Below the pieces are notes generated by a model. That model was not told where the DNA came from. It saw nothing but the letters and a program-made list of their open reading frames with translations, and did no database searches. From NCBI GenBank assembly GCA_964581895.1, contig CAZOPR010000007.1, forward strand, positions 1 to 64,000: a stretch of DNA of 64,000 bases. The letters run 5' to 3'. Position 1 is the first letter of the stretch; each line of letters starts with the position of its first letter. The translations under genes were made by a program, and so were the position numbers. Origin of the DNA: Exilispira sp964581895 (GTDB lineage Bacteria; Spirochaetota; JAAYUW01). This document shows, in pieces, positions 36,902 to 46,252 of this stretch.

Positions 36902-39900
36902 ATGTCAGGACTACAGAGAGCTATTTACACAGACACAGAGGGCAAAGCCAGCCAAATAGCAGCCCAACTTGGTTTGCAAACTTACACCACAATAACAGTA
37001 GGTGGAGAAAACGCAGAGTTTAAAACAACCGCTTTGTCAACTAACGCTGAAAGGACAGCTCAATTACAGGCTGCTATAGATAAAGCTACTGGACTTAGCG
37101 GTGGAGGTATTGTCGTTATAACCGCCCCTTTAAGACTTGAACACAACCCAGATTTTGATGAAAACTTAGGGGCAGCTTCTCCTAAAAAAACTTGTGTAAG
37201 AGGTAGAGAAAAAGTAACTTTGACCGCCTTGCCTGGTTGCACTTTATCTTTTCAGTCAGGAGACCCAGCAGATTTGTCGGGAGAAGTTAAAACAAGCTGT
37301 ATAACTAATTATGGTAATTTAGAGAATTTTAATATAATAGATGTTCATTTTGATGGGCTTTCACCAACCACCGGTGCAGATAGCGACGAACACCACGCCG
37401 TTTATTTTGATGGACTTTCTTTAGGAGGTTGCACTGTAAAAAATTGTCGCATAAAAGGCACTTACACTAGAACAGCAAGCGCAGCTGTTAGGTTGAGAAG
37501 TTATGGAGTTGGAAACAATGGCCCTATTATTATTGATGCGTCTGGCGAAAGCGTAGACGCTATTGTCCAAATTACCCTAGGGGCAAAAGCGACTGTTGAA
37601 AATGCTATTGTAGATACAACCTATGCTGAAGGTGTATTGATTGCCGAAACCTCAGGCACTATTATAAAAAATGTAGAGGTAAAAAACTCAGGAAGAGAAG
37701 GGTTTAGAATTACAGATACTTTTGCAAACATAGGTTGTAGCAATATATTAATTGATTCTGTTAGTGTATTTAATGCAAAAGCTATCGCCGGTATCTTAAT
37801 TGAAGGCTCTGAAAATGTAATCATAGACAAATTTATTACTGAAGAGAACCAAAGACATGGTATTTTTATTGGAAGACCTACCACCGGCGATGTTGATGTA
37901 AAGAATATTACTATCAATTCTGGAATTTCAAGAAACAATAACCAACAAATAAGAACAGTTCCTAGCTCCACTGACTCAGGTGTAAGAATTTTCTCTGCAA
38001 ATCATATTAACATTTACAATGTAGACAGCTTTGATGACCAAACTGCCACTGACGCACTTCCTGAAAAAACTATTACCACCAGTTCTTATGTCATACCTGA
38101 AAATGAAGTGTATATAAGAACTTTCAGAAGCAATCCAACTGGAGCAGGAGCAAGGAGTTTTACTTTACCAGACCCAGCCAATGTAAGGATTAACCAACAT
38201 TTTGCCATTGTAGATGAGAAAGGCGACGCTAGTGTTGATAATATAACAGTCTCCGCCCCAAACGGAACAATAAATGGTAGTCCCTCAGCCACTATCTCAA
38301 CTAATGGAGGTTCTTTAGTATTAAGAAGAAATGATTTGGGCACAGGTTATGAAACTGCCGTAGCTACTCAATATAGAGGTATTTTCAGCGATGGCACATC
38401 TGACTTTTTAAATGTAACTGGAGGCAGAAGTTACGGCAACTTGCAAGCAGATTTCTATGTTGGAAATAACTCTGTAATCCTTAACCACGAAGGAATTGAC
38501 AACAGAATTATTAGTAATTTAGATTTAAGAGTTAGAGATGGTAGTGATGGTAATTCTTTGCAGGTATTTTACCAAGATACAATTAACAACAAAACGGCTA
38601 CGTATATTGAAAATAACGGAACTAACCACGGCCTATTTATTCAACAAGATGGTATTTTGGCACAGGACAGAAGAGCATTAAATCTTTCAATAACGAATAA
38701 TTTAATCAATACTGGCTCGCACGGTTTGTATGTAAGCTCAGCTTTTAATCATACTGGTATAGCTAACGGGCTTTTAACCGTTTTGCAAACTGGAACAACT
38801 TCAACTGCAAACATAGCGAGGTTTATTGATGATGGGGTAGGGACAACTCTGTTTTTGCAGAAGAATACAGCACCTGCTGCTGGTAGCTCTGTCTTAAGAT
38901 TAGATGTTAATGGAGTAATGGCAAACGCTGACAACAATGGTTTGCTGATAACTTCTAGCCAAGCGCATACTAATGCGACTGCACGACTTTTGAGGGTATT
39001 CCAAGGTAACGTAGCCAGTGTTAGCCAAGTAGCTCATATAGAAAACGAAGGAACTGGTCATTCATTGTTTATTCAACAAGATGGTATTTTGGCTACTAAC
39101 CAAAGAGGTGTATTTATTTCCTTGAACTCAGCCTTGGCTAACCCTGGAACTTCTGGGCTAACCATTGTTTCAGCAGGTATAAATACTTCAGCAACTTCTT
39201 CATTACTAAGTTTAGATAACCAACAAGCCACCTCTGTAAATAGGGTATTAGACATTGCCGATTCAGGAACAAGTAATTCTTTGTTCATTAACAAGCAAAA
39301 CTCTCCAGATAGCGGTGCTTATGCAGCAAGAATAGAGTTGAATGCTATATTAAACCAATCAAATTCCGGTGGTATATTCGTAGTTGGTAATCAAGTTGAC
39401 ACTGCCGGACAATTTATTAGAGTATTAGTAGATAATCCAGCTTCTGTAGCGATAGGATTAGAAATAGATAATGATGGGACAGGCTCAGCAATAAATATTG
39501 TTCAAGATGGTATATTGGCAAGCAACGAAAGAGCCTTAGACATCAGGGTAAATAGTTTATTGAGCGCTACTACTAATCACGGGTTATTTGTATATACCAA
39601 TGTAGCTCAATCAACAGTAGCTAGTTCTTTAGCGAAATTCCACTCTGATGAAGCTACCTCTGACAATAGGGTTGTTGAAATTCAAGACGATGGCATTGGA
39701 ACAGGACTGTTAATTGATAAAAATGGTATTTCAGGAGCAGCTTTATCAATAGATACTGAAGCAACAACTGGAGAGGGTCAGTTAATAGATGCGTCCGCTT
39801 TAACTACCGGGACAGCTTTAAGAGTATATTCTAACAGTGCAGATATTTCAGCTAGAAATCTATTAAGCATAGTAAATGATAATGTAGCTGCTGTAGGAAC

Positions 39901-40105
39901 AACTCCATTAAACATCCAACAAGATGCATTAGTCAGCACTAACTTTAAGTTACTAGCCAATCTCGCAGGGGTATCTTTGTATATTTCCAATGGAACAACA
40001 ACACCAAACGGAAATCTTACTGGGGTAGCAGGTGATATTTGCTTTAATGGGCCTGGTGGACAACTTTTCTACTGCACTGGAACTACCAACTGGATAGGTG
40101 CTTAA
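36902..40105 (+). CDS. Large tail-spike protein with beta-helix and tandem repeats
   Basis: A 1,067-residue protein. The N-terminal half (about 45-380) is a pectate-lyase-like beta-helix (AERTAQLQAAIDKATG, then turns such as LGGCTVKNCRIKG and SENVIIDKFITEE). The C-terminal half consists of about six repeats of roughly 75 residues marked by GLFIQQDGILA, LFIQQDGILATNQRG, INIVQDGILASNER and related lines. The first two copies are near-identical even at DNA level (around 38635 and 39063). The end (GDICFNGPGGQLFYC) resembles a fibre C-terminal cap. It probably forms a trimeric spike or fibre that contacts the host. Confidence 0.65.
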   Translation: MSGLQRAIYTDTEGKASQIAAQLGLQTYTTITVGGENAEFKTTALSTNAERTAQLQAAIDKATGLSGGGIVVITAPLRLEHNPDFDENLGAASPKKTCVRGREKVTLTALPGCTLSFQSGDPADLSGEVKTSCITNYGNLENFNIIDVHFDGLSPTTGADSDEHHAVYFDGLSLGGCTVKNCRIKGTYTRTASAAVRLRSYGVGNNGPIIIDASGESVDAIVQITLGAKATVENAIVDTTYAEGVLIAETSGTIIKNVEVKNSGREGFRITDTFANIGCSNILIDSVSVFNAKAIAGILIEGSENVIIDKFITEENQRHGIFIGRPTTGDVDVKNITINSGISRNNNQQIRTVPSSTDSGVRIFSANHINIYNVDSFDDQTATDALPEKTITTSSYVIPENEVYIRTFRSNPTGAGARSFTLPDPANVRINQHFAIVDEKGDASVDNITVSAPNGTINGSPSATISTNGGSLVLRRNDLGTGYETAVATQYRGIFSDGTSDFLNVTGGRSYGNLQADFYVGNNSVILNHEGIDNRIISNLDLRVRDGSDGNSLQVFYQDTINNKTATYIENNGTNHGLFIQQDGILAQDRRALNLSITNNLINTGSHGLYVSSAFNHTGIANGLLTVLQTGTTSTANIARFIDDGVGTTLFLQKNTAPAAGSSVLRLDVNGVMANADNNGLLITSSQAHTNATARLLRVFQGNVASVSQVAHIENEGTGHSLFIQQDGILATNQRGVFISLNSALANPGTSGLTIVSAGINTSATSSLLSLDNQQATSVNRVLDIADSGTSNSLFINKQNSPDSGAYAARIELNAILNQSNSGGIFVVGNQVDTAGQFIRVLVDNPASVAIGLEIDNDGTGSAINIVQDGILASNERALDIRVNSLLSATTNHGLFVYTNVAQSTVASSLAKFHSDEATSDNRVVEIQDDGIGTGLLIDKNGISGAALSIDTEATTGEGQLIDASALTTGTALRVYSNSADISARNLLSIVNDNVAAVGTTPLNIQQDALVSTNFKLLANLAGVSLYISNGTTTPNGNLTGVAGDICFNGPGGQLFYCTGTTNWIGA

Positions 40106-40147
40106 GCAAAACTTGCCTTGAAATAAAAATTGTAACAAGGTTTTGGC

Positions 40148-40825
40148 ATGCTTAATGTCAAGACCTGCTCTATTGAAGACTATTTAAAACACTGGTCTGT
40201 GCAAATCCAGGTTAAAGGGTTTAATATTGATGACTTTGTAAAAGAATATATCAAATATATTAAAGTTTTCCCAAAGCTCCATTATTTAATAATGCACGAT
40301 TACACCAAGGAGGAAAAAGACCTTAAACTCTTCGTAGGTTTAGACACACAACCACAGGATATTTTCTTAAATTATATGAAAATGGTTACTGGTGATAAAT
40401 TGAAAAGCGAACAGATTGCAATCTTTGAAGGGGCTTATGGAAATGTGTATAAAAGCTATACATTAAGCCCTATTAAGGATTATTTAAGAATGGCCGACTA
40501 TTTGTTTTCAAACAATCAAATAATGGCTGTAGAGTTAATAGATAAGCTAGTAAAATTTAATCCTAGCCTCTCTGAGATAAAAGAGTATTTTGGTTATGAG
40601 CATAATCCTGATAGCGAATACGAGAAATTAAAGTTTTTTGAAAATGTTTATTATTATGACCAAAACGAAGATAAGTATAAATTGTTTAGGTTTGCAAACC
40701 CATTATTATTTGTAAATAAAAACCCATTCCTGGTTAACGTTTATTACGAAGCAAGACAAGCCCAATCCGCTTATTACTTCCTTGACGAAGTTTATAAACA
40801 AATGCAAACTAAAAAAGAAAAATAG
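40148..40825 (+). CDS. Hypothetical phage structural-operon protein
   Basis: A 225-residue, mostly helical protein with many Tyr and Lys, no recognised motif and no membrane segment. It lies between the spike gene and the small acidic gene that overlaps the adaptor gene, so a role in virion assembly is likely but unspecified. Confidence 0.5.
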   Translation: MLNVKTCSIEDYLKHWSVQIQVKGFNIDDFVKEYIKYIKVFPKLHYLIMHDYTKEEKDLKLFVGLDTQPQDIFLNYMKMVTGDKLKSEQIAIFEGAYGNVYKSYTLSPIKDYLRMADYLFSNNQIMAVELIDKLVKFNPSLSEIKEYFGYEHNPDSEYEKLKFFENVYYYDQNEDKYKLFRFANPLLFVNKNPFLVNVYYEARQAQSAYYFLDEVYKQMQTKKEK

Positions 40826-40861
40826 TTAGTCTATTTTTCACAACCTAATATACCAAACCTT

Positions 40862-41116
40862 ATGTTTTCCTTAGACGAACTAAACGAGTTTGATATTAAC
40901 TCCAAAACCCAGCAAATTGCTGACATGCTAAATATCACCCAAGACCAAGCCAAGATTATGCTTTCGTTATTTGTAGATACCAGTTTAATGGCTATGAATA
41001 AAGAAAAAGATACAAAAGAAAAAGAAGATACTGAAAAAGATGAAGAAGAAGCCATAGAAACAGACGATAACAATACTGATGTAATGGTAACTGACTCTGA
41101 TCCAATGCCTTTTTAA
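40862..41116 (+). CDS. Small acidic protein, possible scaffold
   Basis: An 84-residue protein with a helical N-terminus (FDINSKTQQIADMLNITQDQ) and a very acidic C-terminal half (KEKEDTEKDEEEAIETDDNN). Its TAA overlaps the ATG of the adaptor gene by one base. Acidic small proteins next to head-tail genes are often scaffolds or assembly factors, which is an inference here. Confidence 0.5.
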   Translation: MFSLDELNEFDINSKTQQIADMLNITQDQAKIMLSLFVDTSLMAMNKEKDTKEKEDTEKDEEEAIETDDNNTDVMVTDSDPMPF

Positions 41117-42030
41117 TGCCTAAAATTTACACTAACTACTTTGATAAATCGGTAAATTATGAAGCTAATAAACCGCAAAGAGACCCAGTAAATATACCTG
41201 GGTCTCCGCATACGGAGATTAGAACTTCTGCAAACGACACTACTAGATTTAAAACAGAAGTAGTTGGTAGTATTATTTATGCAAATACCACTAAGCCGAT
41301 AACCCCTAAACTTATTTTTGACCAAATCAAAAAGAGAATACCTGAAATAGTTGGTAATTGTGGGGTTACAGACGAAGTTTTTTTAGAACTTTTAAGAAGC
41401 CAAATTGCTTTGCTAACTGCTGAAGGCAATCACAAATGGAACTTTTTAGCTGTAGAACAAATTATTAACTTAAATCCTGGAAAAAGAAGCTATAAGCTAC
41501 CAGATAATTACGACCAAATGATTGCAGTATGGTTTGATAGAGACAATAGGCTCAATGATAAGCCAAGAAAAGTAGAACTAATTCAGCTAGATAGCGAAAA
41601 GAAAAACTTTATAGCCGGTGTAAATTATTTCGAGGTGGTAAATAATGTTTTTAAGCTAATCAATTTTAGGTTTGATGACTTTTTAAATCAATGTGGAGAG
41701 TGTGGGGTGTGTCAATACTGCCAAAATTATCAAGGCCCAATACACTTACACTACCATATTGTTCCACAAAGCCCAGAAACTATGGAAGAAAGAATAATGT
41801 GGTTTCCCTCTAACCCTAAAGCCTTAGAATATATTAAAGAAAAGTTAATAGAAAGAATATATCAAAGAGCAGGTCAAGCACCATATATTTCACCTGACGC
41901 TAGTATTTATTTTAATGACTTAATGAAATGGGACTCTAACTATTTTCCTATTAACAACAAGAGCTCTAGTCAATTAAGAGTTATTGATTTTAGAAATATC
42001 CATAACAAACGAGCTAGGTATTTATCATAA
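41116..42030 (+). CDS. Head-tail adaptor-like protein
   Basis: A 304-residue protein whose position and pattern resemble the gp11-type adaptor (tail tubular A) of podoviruses. It has a helical start (LIFDQIKKRIPEIVG, EVFLELLRSQIALLTAEGNH), a beta-rich middle (YKLPDNYDQMIAVWFDRDN) and a helical C-terminus. A CxxC..CxxC insert (CGECGVCQYC, about residues 195-205) may bind metal. It is followed after 26 bases by the nozzle-like gene, the usual order. The assignment rests mainly on context. Confidence 0.45.
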   Translation: MPKIYTNYFDKSVNYEANKPQRDPVNIPGSPHTEIRTSANDTTRFKTEVVGSIIYANTTKPITPKLIFDQIKKRIPEIVGNCGVTDEVFLELLRSQIALLTAEGNHKWNFLAVEQIINLNPGKRSYKLPDNYDQMIAVWFDRDNRLNDKPRKVELIQLDSEKKNFIAGVNYFEVVNNVFKLINFRFDDFLNQCGECGVCQYCQNYQGPIHLHYHIVPQSPETMEERIMWFPSNPKALEYIKEKLIERIYQRAGQAPYISPDASIYFNDLMKWDSNYFPINNKSSSQLRVIDFRNIHNKRARYLS

Positions 42031-42056
42031 TTTTAACTCTCCATTACGCTTAATAA

Positions 42057-44129
42057 ATGCAAAAAGACTTAAAATACGAACAGCAAAGAGCAGAGCAGTT
42101 ACAAAAAGGGGTAACCAACGCTCAAAAAAAACTAAGTCAGAAACCCATAGCCTTTGGAAACGCTCAGTGGGTTGGTTTTGGTAGGTCTTTGCCATATACA
42201 AGAATGCCAGAAGGGTATGGTATATTGTCTCTCAATAATATACCAAATTATGGATATATAGAAAAGCCTTTTGGATACAGGTTTGTTGGCAACCATTTAC
42301 CAGGCCAATTTAACTCAGATGATTGGTTTGGATTAGTTTGTGGGGAATTCTGTTCTAGTTTTAGTAGAAGTCAAGAAGAGGACTTAGAGGAGGATACTGG
42401 TGTGTTTAAAATTGTAAAAAATAAAATAACAGGTGAAACTCAATTTTGGACTTTAAGTCAAGACGGACTTTGGATATTAACTCAGCCATATGAAGATTAC
42501 TGGATTACACAAAATGGGAACATAACAGAAAATGTTAGTCCTCAAAAACCCTATGTTTTTAAGGGTTCTCAGTTTTCGTATGCTACTTACAAGGGTGCAT
42601 TGTATATTTGCTCAGGCGAAGAAAATTTAGCTGGGTCAAATGGTAAAGCTAATGGTCTTTTAAGATGGGACGGACAAGTTTGGGATAGCATTGATTGTGG
42701 CAAATCTGGTTTCCCAAAAAATTTAATTAAGTTTAGAAATAAAACTGCATACGATGCCAATGACCCTAAATTACCACCTGTTGACCCAAATTTTAGATTT
42801 TATGATAGCGATGCAGACTTTAATCCAAGTATAGTTATTTTATACAAAGAAAGGCTTTTAATATCAGGAGACTTGACAAACCCTATTCAAGTAAAATTAT
42901 CTGAATGGAATAATCCTGATAACTTTGTTGATAACGCCCTAGGCATACAAAATACTCCTTTGACTACTGCTGATGGGGCTAGGGCCTCAAGTTTTATTCT
43001 ACCCACTGATTGCGAAGCTATTACAGCAATGCAAAACTTTAATGATAGCGTGTATATAGCAACTGACAAGGGCTGGTATATATATAATCTAGTTCAGCAA
43101 GAAGCAGGTGATAATTTACAATTTCAATTAGATAGCGTAATTGCTAACAATTATTCCTCTGCTGGAAGCCCAAGCCAATATGCTACCGCTGCTTTTCAAA
43201 ACAGACTTTATTTTGTAGCTGACTACCACGTAATTCCAGAAATTTCTAATTACGAGCTTCAGTTTGGAAGTTCTAATATACGACCAGTAGCTGCTTATAG
43301 AAAGCTAACCAATTTTATTGACGATTTTATGTATAATGTAGACTTGACTGAAGCCTGCATAGGTATTTATGGGGACAAGATATTAGTTGGTTGCAATTAT
43401 GGAAGAACCTTAGGAGAGGGAAATAATATAACTATAGTCTGTTGTCCCTTTAACTTGTCAGGAAAAGATATAACTTGGGGATTTACTATATTAGATTATT
43501 TACAGCCAAGGTTTTTTTTCCAAAATAACCGAGGGTGTTACTTCATGGATTACAACAGTGGAGAAGTCTATAAAATAACTCCAGCTCAGTTTGGTATCCA
43601 AATCCCGAACATAAACAACGAGGCTGATAAACCTACTGCTCCAAATCCAATATCAATATGGCAAACGGGTTGGACAGGTTACGACATAGCTAAAGATAGC
43701 TCTATCTCTGAAAAAGTATTAAACAAGTTATTAATCTATGGGTATTTTTCTGAAAACACTAAATTAAGAATAAGACTAATTTCTGAAAACGGATTTGAAT
43801 CAGAAAGTGACGCCTGTGGTTCAAGGGAATGGGTGTTTGAAGAAGAGTGCTTAAAGCCGGACATACCTCAAAATAACGAAATAGGAGAATTGAACCAAGT
43901 TCTTACTCCAGATATAAACTATTTGTATAGAGCACCGTATTATAGTTTCAACTTCCAATTTCCAGTAGGAGAAAATTATATCAAATACAAGTCTTTAAGT
44001 ATAATTATAGAAGTTCTGAATAGCAGATATTTTAGAATAGAAAATATAGTTGGACTTGCTTCACAAATTTCAGTAGATGGAAATTGTGGGGTTATTAAGC
44101 CTAAGTTTGTGGAAGCTACTACTTTGTAA
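42057..44129 (+). CDS. Tail nozzle-like protein (gp12 type)
   Basis: A 690-residue protein that resembles podovirus tail-nozzle proteins (tail tubular B). Long beta-propeller-like repeats are visible: GALYICSGEENLAG, SIVILYKERLLISGD, DSVYIATDKGWYIYN, QNRLYFVADYHVIP and GDKILVGCNYG. It follows the adaptor-like gene, as in T7-like phages. An N-terminal coiled segment of 30 residues may be involved in attachment. It would form the exit tube for DNA. Confidence 0.5.
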   Translation: MQKDLKYEQQRAEQLQKGVTNAQKKLSQKPIAFGNAQWVGFGRSLPYTRMPEGYGILSLNNIPNYGYIEKPFGYRFVGNHLPGQFNSDDWFGLVCGEFCSSFSRSQEEDLEEDTGVFKIVKNKITGETQFWTLSQDGLWILTQPYEDYWITQNGNITENVSPQKPYVFKGSQFSYATYKGALYICSGEENLAGSNGKANGLLRWDGQVWDSIDCGKSGFPKNLIKFRNKTAYDANDPKLPPVDPNFRFYDSDADFNPSIVILYKERLLISGDLTNPIQVKLSEWNNPDNFVDNALGIQNTPLTTADGARASSFILPTDCEAITAMQNFNDSVYIATDKGWYIYNLVQQEAGDNLQFQLDSVIANNYSSAGSPSQYATAAFQNRLYFVADYHVIPEISNYELQFGSSNIRPVAAYRKLTNFIDDFMYNVDLTEACIGIYGDKILVGCNYGRTLGEGNNITIVCCPFNLSGKDITWGFTILDYLQPRFFFQNNRGCYFMDYNSGEVYKITPAQFGIQIPNINNEADKPTAPNPISIWQTGWTGYDIAKDSSISEKVLNKLLIYGYFSENTKLRIRLISENGFESESDACGSREWVFEEECLKPDIPQNNEIGELNQVLTPDINYLYRAPYYSFNFQFPVGENYIKYKSLSIIIEVLNSRYFRIENIVGLASQISVDGNCGVIKPKFVEATTL

Positions 44130-44232
44130 ACCCAGCCGCAAAACCACTATTTCTTTAGGCTAGTAGGTAGTTCACTTTGAATAGTAAAGCTAAACCAGTC
44201 AGTTTGCTAAATTTTTACTAAACCAGTATAAT
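44130..44232 (+). repeat. Leader repeat A, copy 1
   Basis: Matches, with a 17-base insertion and few substitutions, the minus strand of 59516-59601. It contains CCAGCC..CTTTAGGCTAGTAGGTAGTTCAC and ends in the promoter TTGCTA-N17-TATAAT (44204-44232). The segment therefore appears to be a transferable promoter cassette in front of fibre genes. The GGCTAGTAGGTAGTTCAC core is shared with leader repeat B. Confidence 0.75.
44204..44232 (+). promoter_or_regulatory. Fibre-type promoter
   Basis: TTGCTA, 17-base spacer, TATAAT in AGTATAATA context, 22 bases before ATG 44255. The same hexamers, spacer length and most spacer bases occur on the minus strand at 59516-59544. Confidence 0.75.
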
Positions 44233-44254
44233 AAAGATAGTTAATTATATATTT

Positions 44255-44602
44255 ATGTATCCACAAAATTACGCATACACAGTCGGACAAAATACTTACT
44301 ACGGAGTTTATGTCAATCCAATAAACGACCTTCCTTACACTATTGGCCAATGTAACTATTCGCCAAACTATCCTTGCTTTAGGAGTAAAATTCTAAGCCA
44401 AACTGTAATTGAAAGCCGTCCTTATAATCCAAAAGAATTTGGCACTATGAACAAAATTGCCAATTTCTTGAGTGATTTAGTAGCTGGGCAAAATGCTGAA
44501 GTATTAGCTACTGTAGATAATACCGCTATTACTTTAACAAACAACGAAATTGCAGAAATCTTGGCTGACTTTAGAGATATTCTTATAGTTCAACAAAATT
44601 AA
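44255..44602 (+). CDS. Small virion protein with Tyr/Pro N-terminus
   Basis: A 115-residue protein. Residues 1-50 are Tyr/Pro/Asn-rich with two Cys (TIGQCNYSPNYPCFRS), in the style of the neighbouring fibre proteins. The rest is a helical domain (MNKIANFLSDLVAGQ). It has its own promoter within leader repeat A and precedes the 542-residue Cys-rich gene by 10 bases. It is a possible fibre connector; function unknown. Confidence 0.5.
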   Translation: MYPQNYAYTVGQNTYYGVYVNPINDLPYTIGQCNYSPNYPCFRSKILSQTVIESRPYNPKEFGTMNKIANFLSDLVAGQNAEVLATVDNTAITLTNNEIAEILADFRDILIVQQN

Positions 44603-44612
44603 ACCATAAAAA

Positions 44613-46241
44613 ATGTCTAGCTGTAATTCTTGTAATACAGGAGGCCAAACTTACACAACCCAACCATATAATTATGGTTTAAGTCCTGCCGCTCAAACTA
44701 ATGGAGCTGGTTGCCCTGTAAGCACAGCTCCTAAAACCATGACCGTGAGTGTTTGCCCTCCTCAAAGTTCACAATACTACGCCTACGAAACTTGTGGAGT
44801 TAATACTGCTACCTATGATAAGCCGTGGATAGATACTTACTTAAGAAATAACTTTTTGTTTGGCCACAGAGTTATTGACCAGGAAAGTGGTTTTACTGAC
44901 CTTTCTCTTATACCTCAATATTTAATGAGTTGGTGTCCGGCTCAGACTGCACCTAACTCACCAGGTATTAAAGTTGGAGACTGCTTTACGCTTAATGGTA
45001 AAGACGGGCAATGGCAAAGATACATAAGAATAGTTGGGACTAATGCCTACATGTATATTCGCAATCTCCATACAGGAGAGGAGCTTAGTGAGGGTAGTTG
45101 GAACTTTGGCATTCCTAATTGCGCCATTATAGATTTAGATGCTAGTAAGCTAACCAATGTTTGCGACATTTTTGTTAAAACTGCAGAGCCAGTAAGTAAT
45201 TACTTTGACCAAAGCACAGGCATTTTGCCAAGTAACTATAGAACTTTGCCTATAGTCTATTCCGACTCTACAAATTGCAAATTATTGGCTTTGCTTAAAT
45301 GTCAAGATGTTAGGGCTTGTGTAATTCCTAGTTTAGTAACACCCAAAGGCCCTCTTTGGAGCTATGACCCAATAGCTGATACACAGCCAATACTTCAACC
45401 TCAAAACTTAGATTGTTTAGTTAATGTATGTATTGATGGGCAAACAGTGAGAGCAGCAAACCCAGGTGGCACTGGTATTCCTGGCCAAACAAAAGGAGGG
45501 GCTGGTGAAACTGATGGAGGAACTATTTTAACAGCCTATACCTATGTTAATGACAAGTATTTAACTGGGGATGGGACTCTTGCTAATCCTATTGATATTA
45601 AAGAAAACTCACTAGACGGAGAAGTTATAAAGAAATGTGATAATATAAATCCTGGTTTTGTTACACTAGACGATTTCATTTACATGTTCTCTTGGAGTTT
45701 TTACGATGGTCAGACTAGGTGGTCTCAGGGTGGTAGCATAGGAGGAGTGTATAATGTTGATTACACTGGCTCGGATGAAATCTCTATTGTTGACTTTGAT
45801 GGAGGTGGTGCTCCAACACCATCTATTGTTGGCTTTAGAAATATAAGTATTAGAACACCAGAAATACCCTGTGATGGAAAAAAATGGGTTGCAAGAATTA
45901 ATTTGCTATATCGACAATCTGGCTCAGCAGAAACTGATAGCGACTTTAATAATGTAAGAGCTGGCATTGATAGCATTACTAACGGAACTATTTTCCCAGA
46001 TAATTCAAAGAAAGTAACCTTATACGCTAATTTTGTAGACGATGACGGTTTAATGGATTCGGCTGGTCTTTCAGGAGGAGGAAGCACCTTAGCTTTGCTA
46101 GACGGAGATACTAATGTAAATATGAGGATATTTAACCAAAGAATATATCCAAATAACTCCTCAAACCCAGCAAACAATAGACAACTGCTTGGTTTTGTAA
46201 CGGTATCTATAAATATCTTGGGCATGCACGATGCTTTGTAG
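44613..46241 (+). CDS. Cys-rich putative tail/fibre protein
   Basis: A 542-residue protein. The N-terminal 75 residues are rich in Cys, Tyr and Pro (MSSCNSCNTGGQTY, VSVCPPQSSQYYAYETCG), followed by a mixed domain with regularly spaced Cys (about 110-290). After a Gly-rich linker (GIPGQTKGGAGETDGG) comes a C-terminal beta domain. No enzyme motif is recognised. It lies in the fibre operon directly upstream of the phosphodiester glycosidase gene. Confidence 0.5.
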   Translation: MSSCNSCNTGGQTYTTQPYNYGLSPAAQTNGAGCPVSTAPKTMTVSVCPPQSSQYYAYETCGVNTATYDKPWIDTYLRNNFLFGHRVIDQESGFTDLSLIPQYLMSWCPAQTAPNSPGIKVGDCFTLNGKDGQWQRYIRIVGTNAYMYIRNLHTGEELSEGSWNFGIPNCAIIDLDASKLTNVCDIFVKTAEPVSNYFDQSTGILPSNYRTLPIVYSDSTNCKLLALLKCQDVRACVIPSLVTPKGPLWSYDPIADTQPILQPQNLDCLVNVCIDGQTVRAANPGGTGIPGQTKGGAGETDGGTILTAYTYVNDKYLTGDGTLANPIDIKENSLDGEVIKKCDNINPGFVTLDDFIYMFSWSFYDGQTRWSQGGSIGGVYNVDYTGSDEISIVDFDGGGAPTPSIVGFRNISIRTPEIPCDGKKWVARINLLYRQSGSAETDSDFNNVRAGIDSITNGTIFPDNSKKVTLYANFVDDDGLMDSAGLSGGGSTLALLDGDTNVNMRIFNQRIYPNNSSNPANNRQLLGFVTVSINILGMHDAL

Positions 46242-46252
46242 AAAAATATAAG

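Noticed and set aside
36902..40105. CRISPR-like regular repeats
   Set aside because: The repeats are about 225 bp apart, degenerate, in frame, and encode a beta-rich protein. No cas gene is present.
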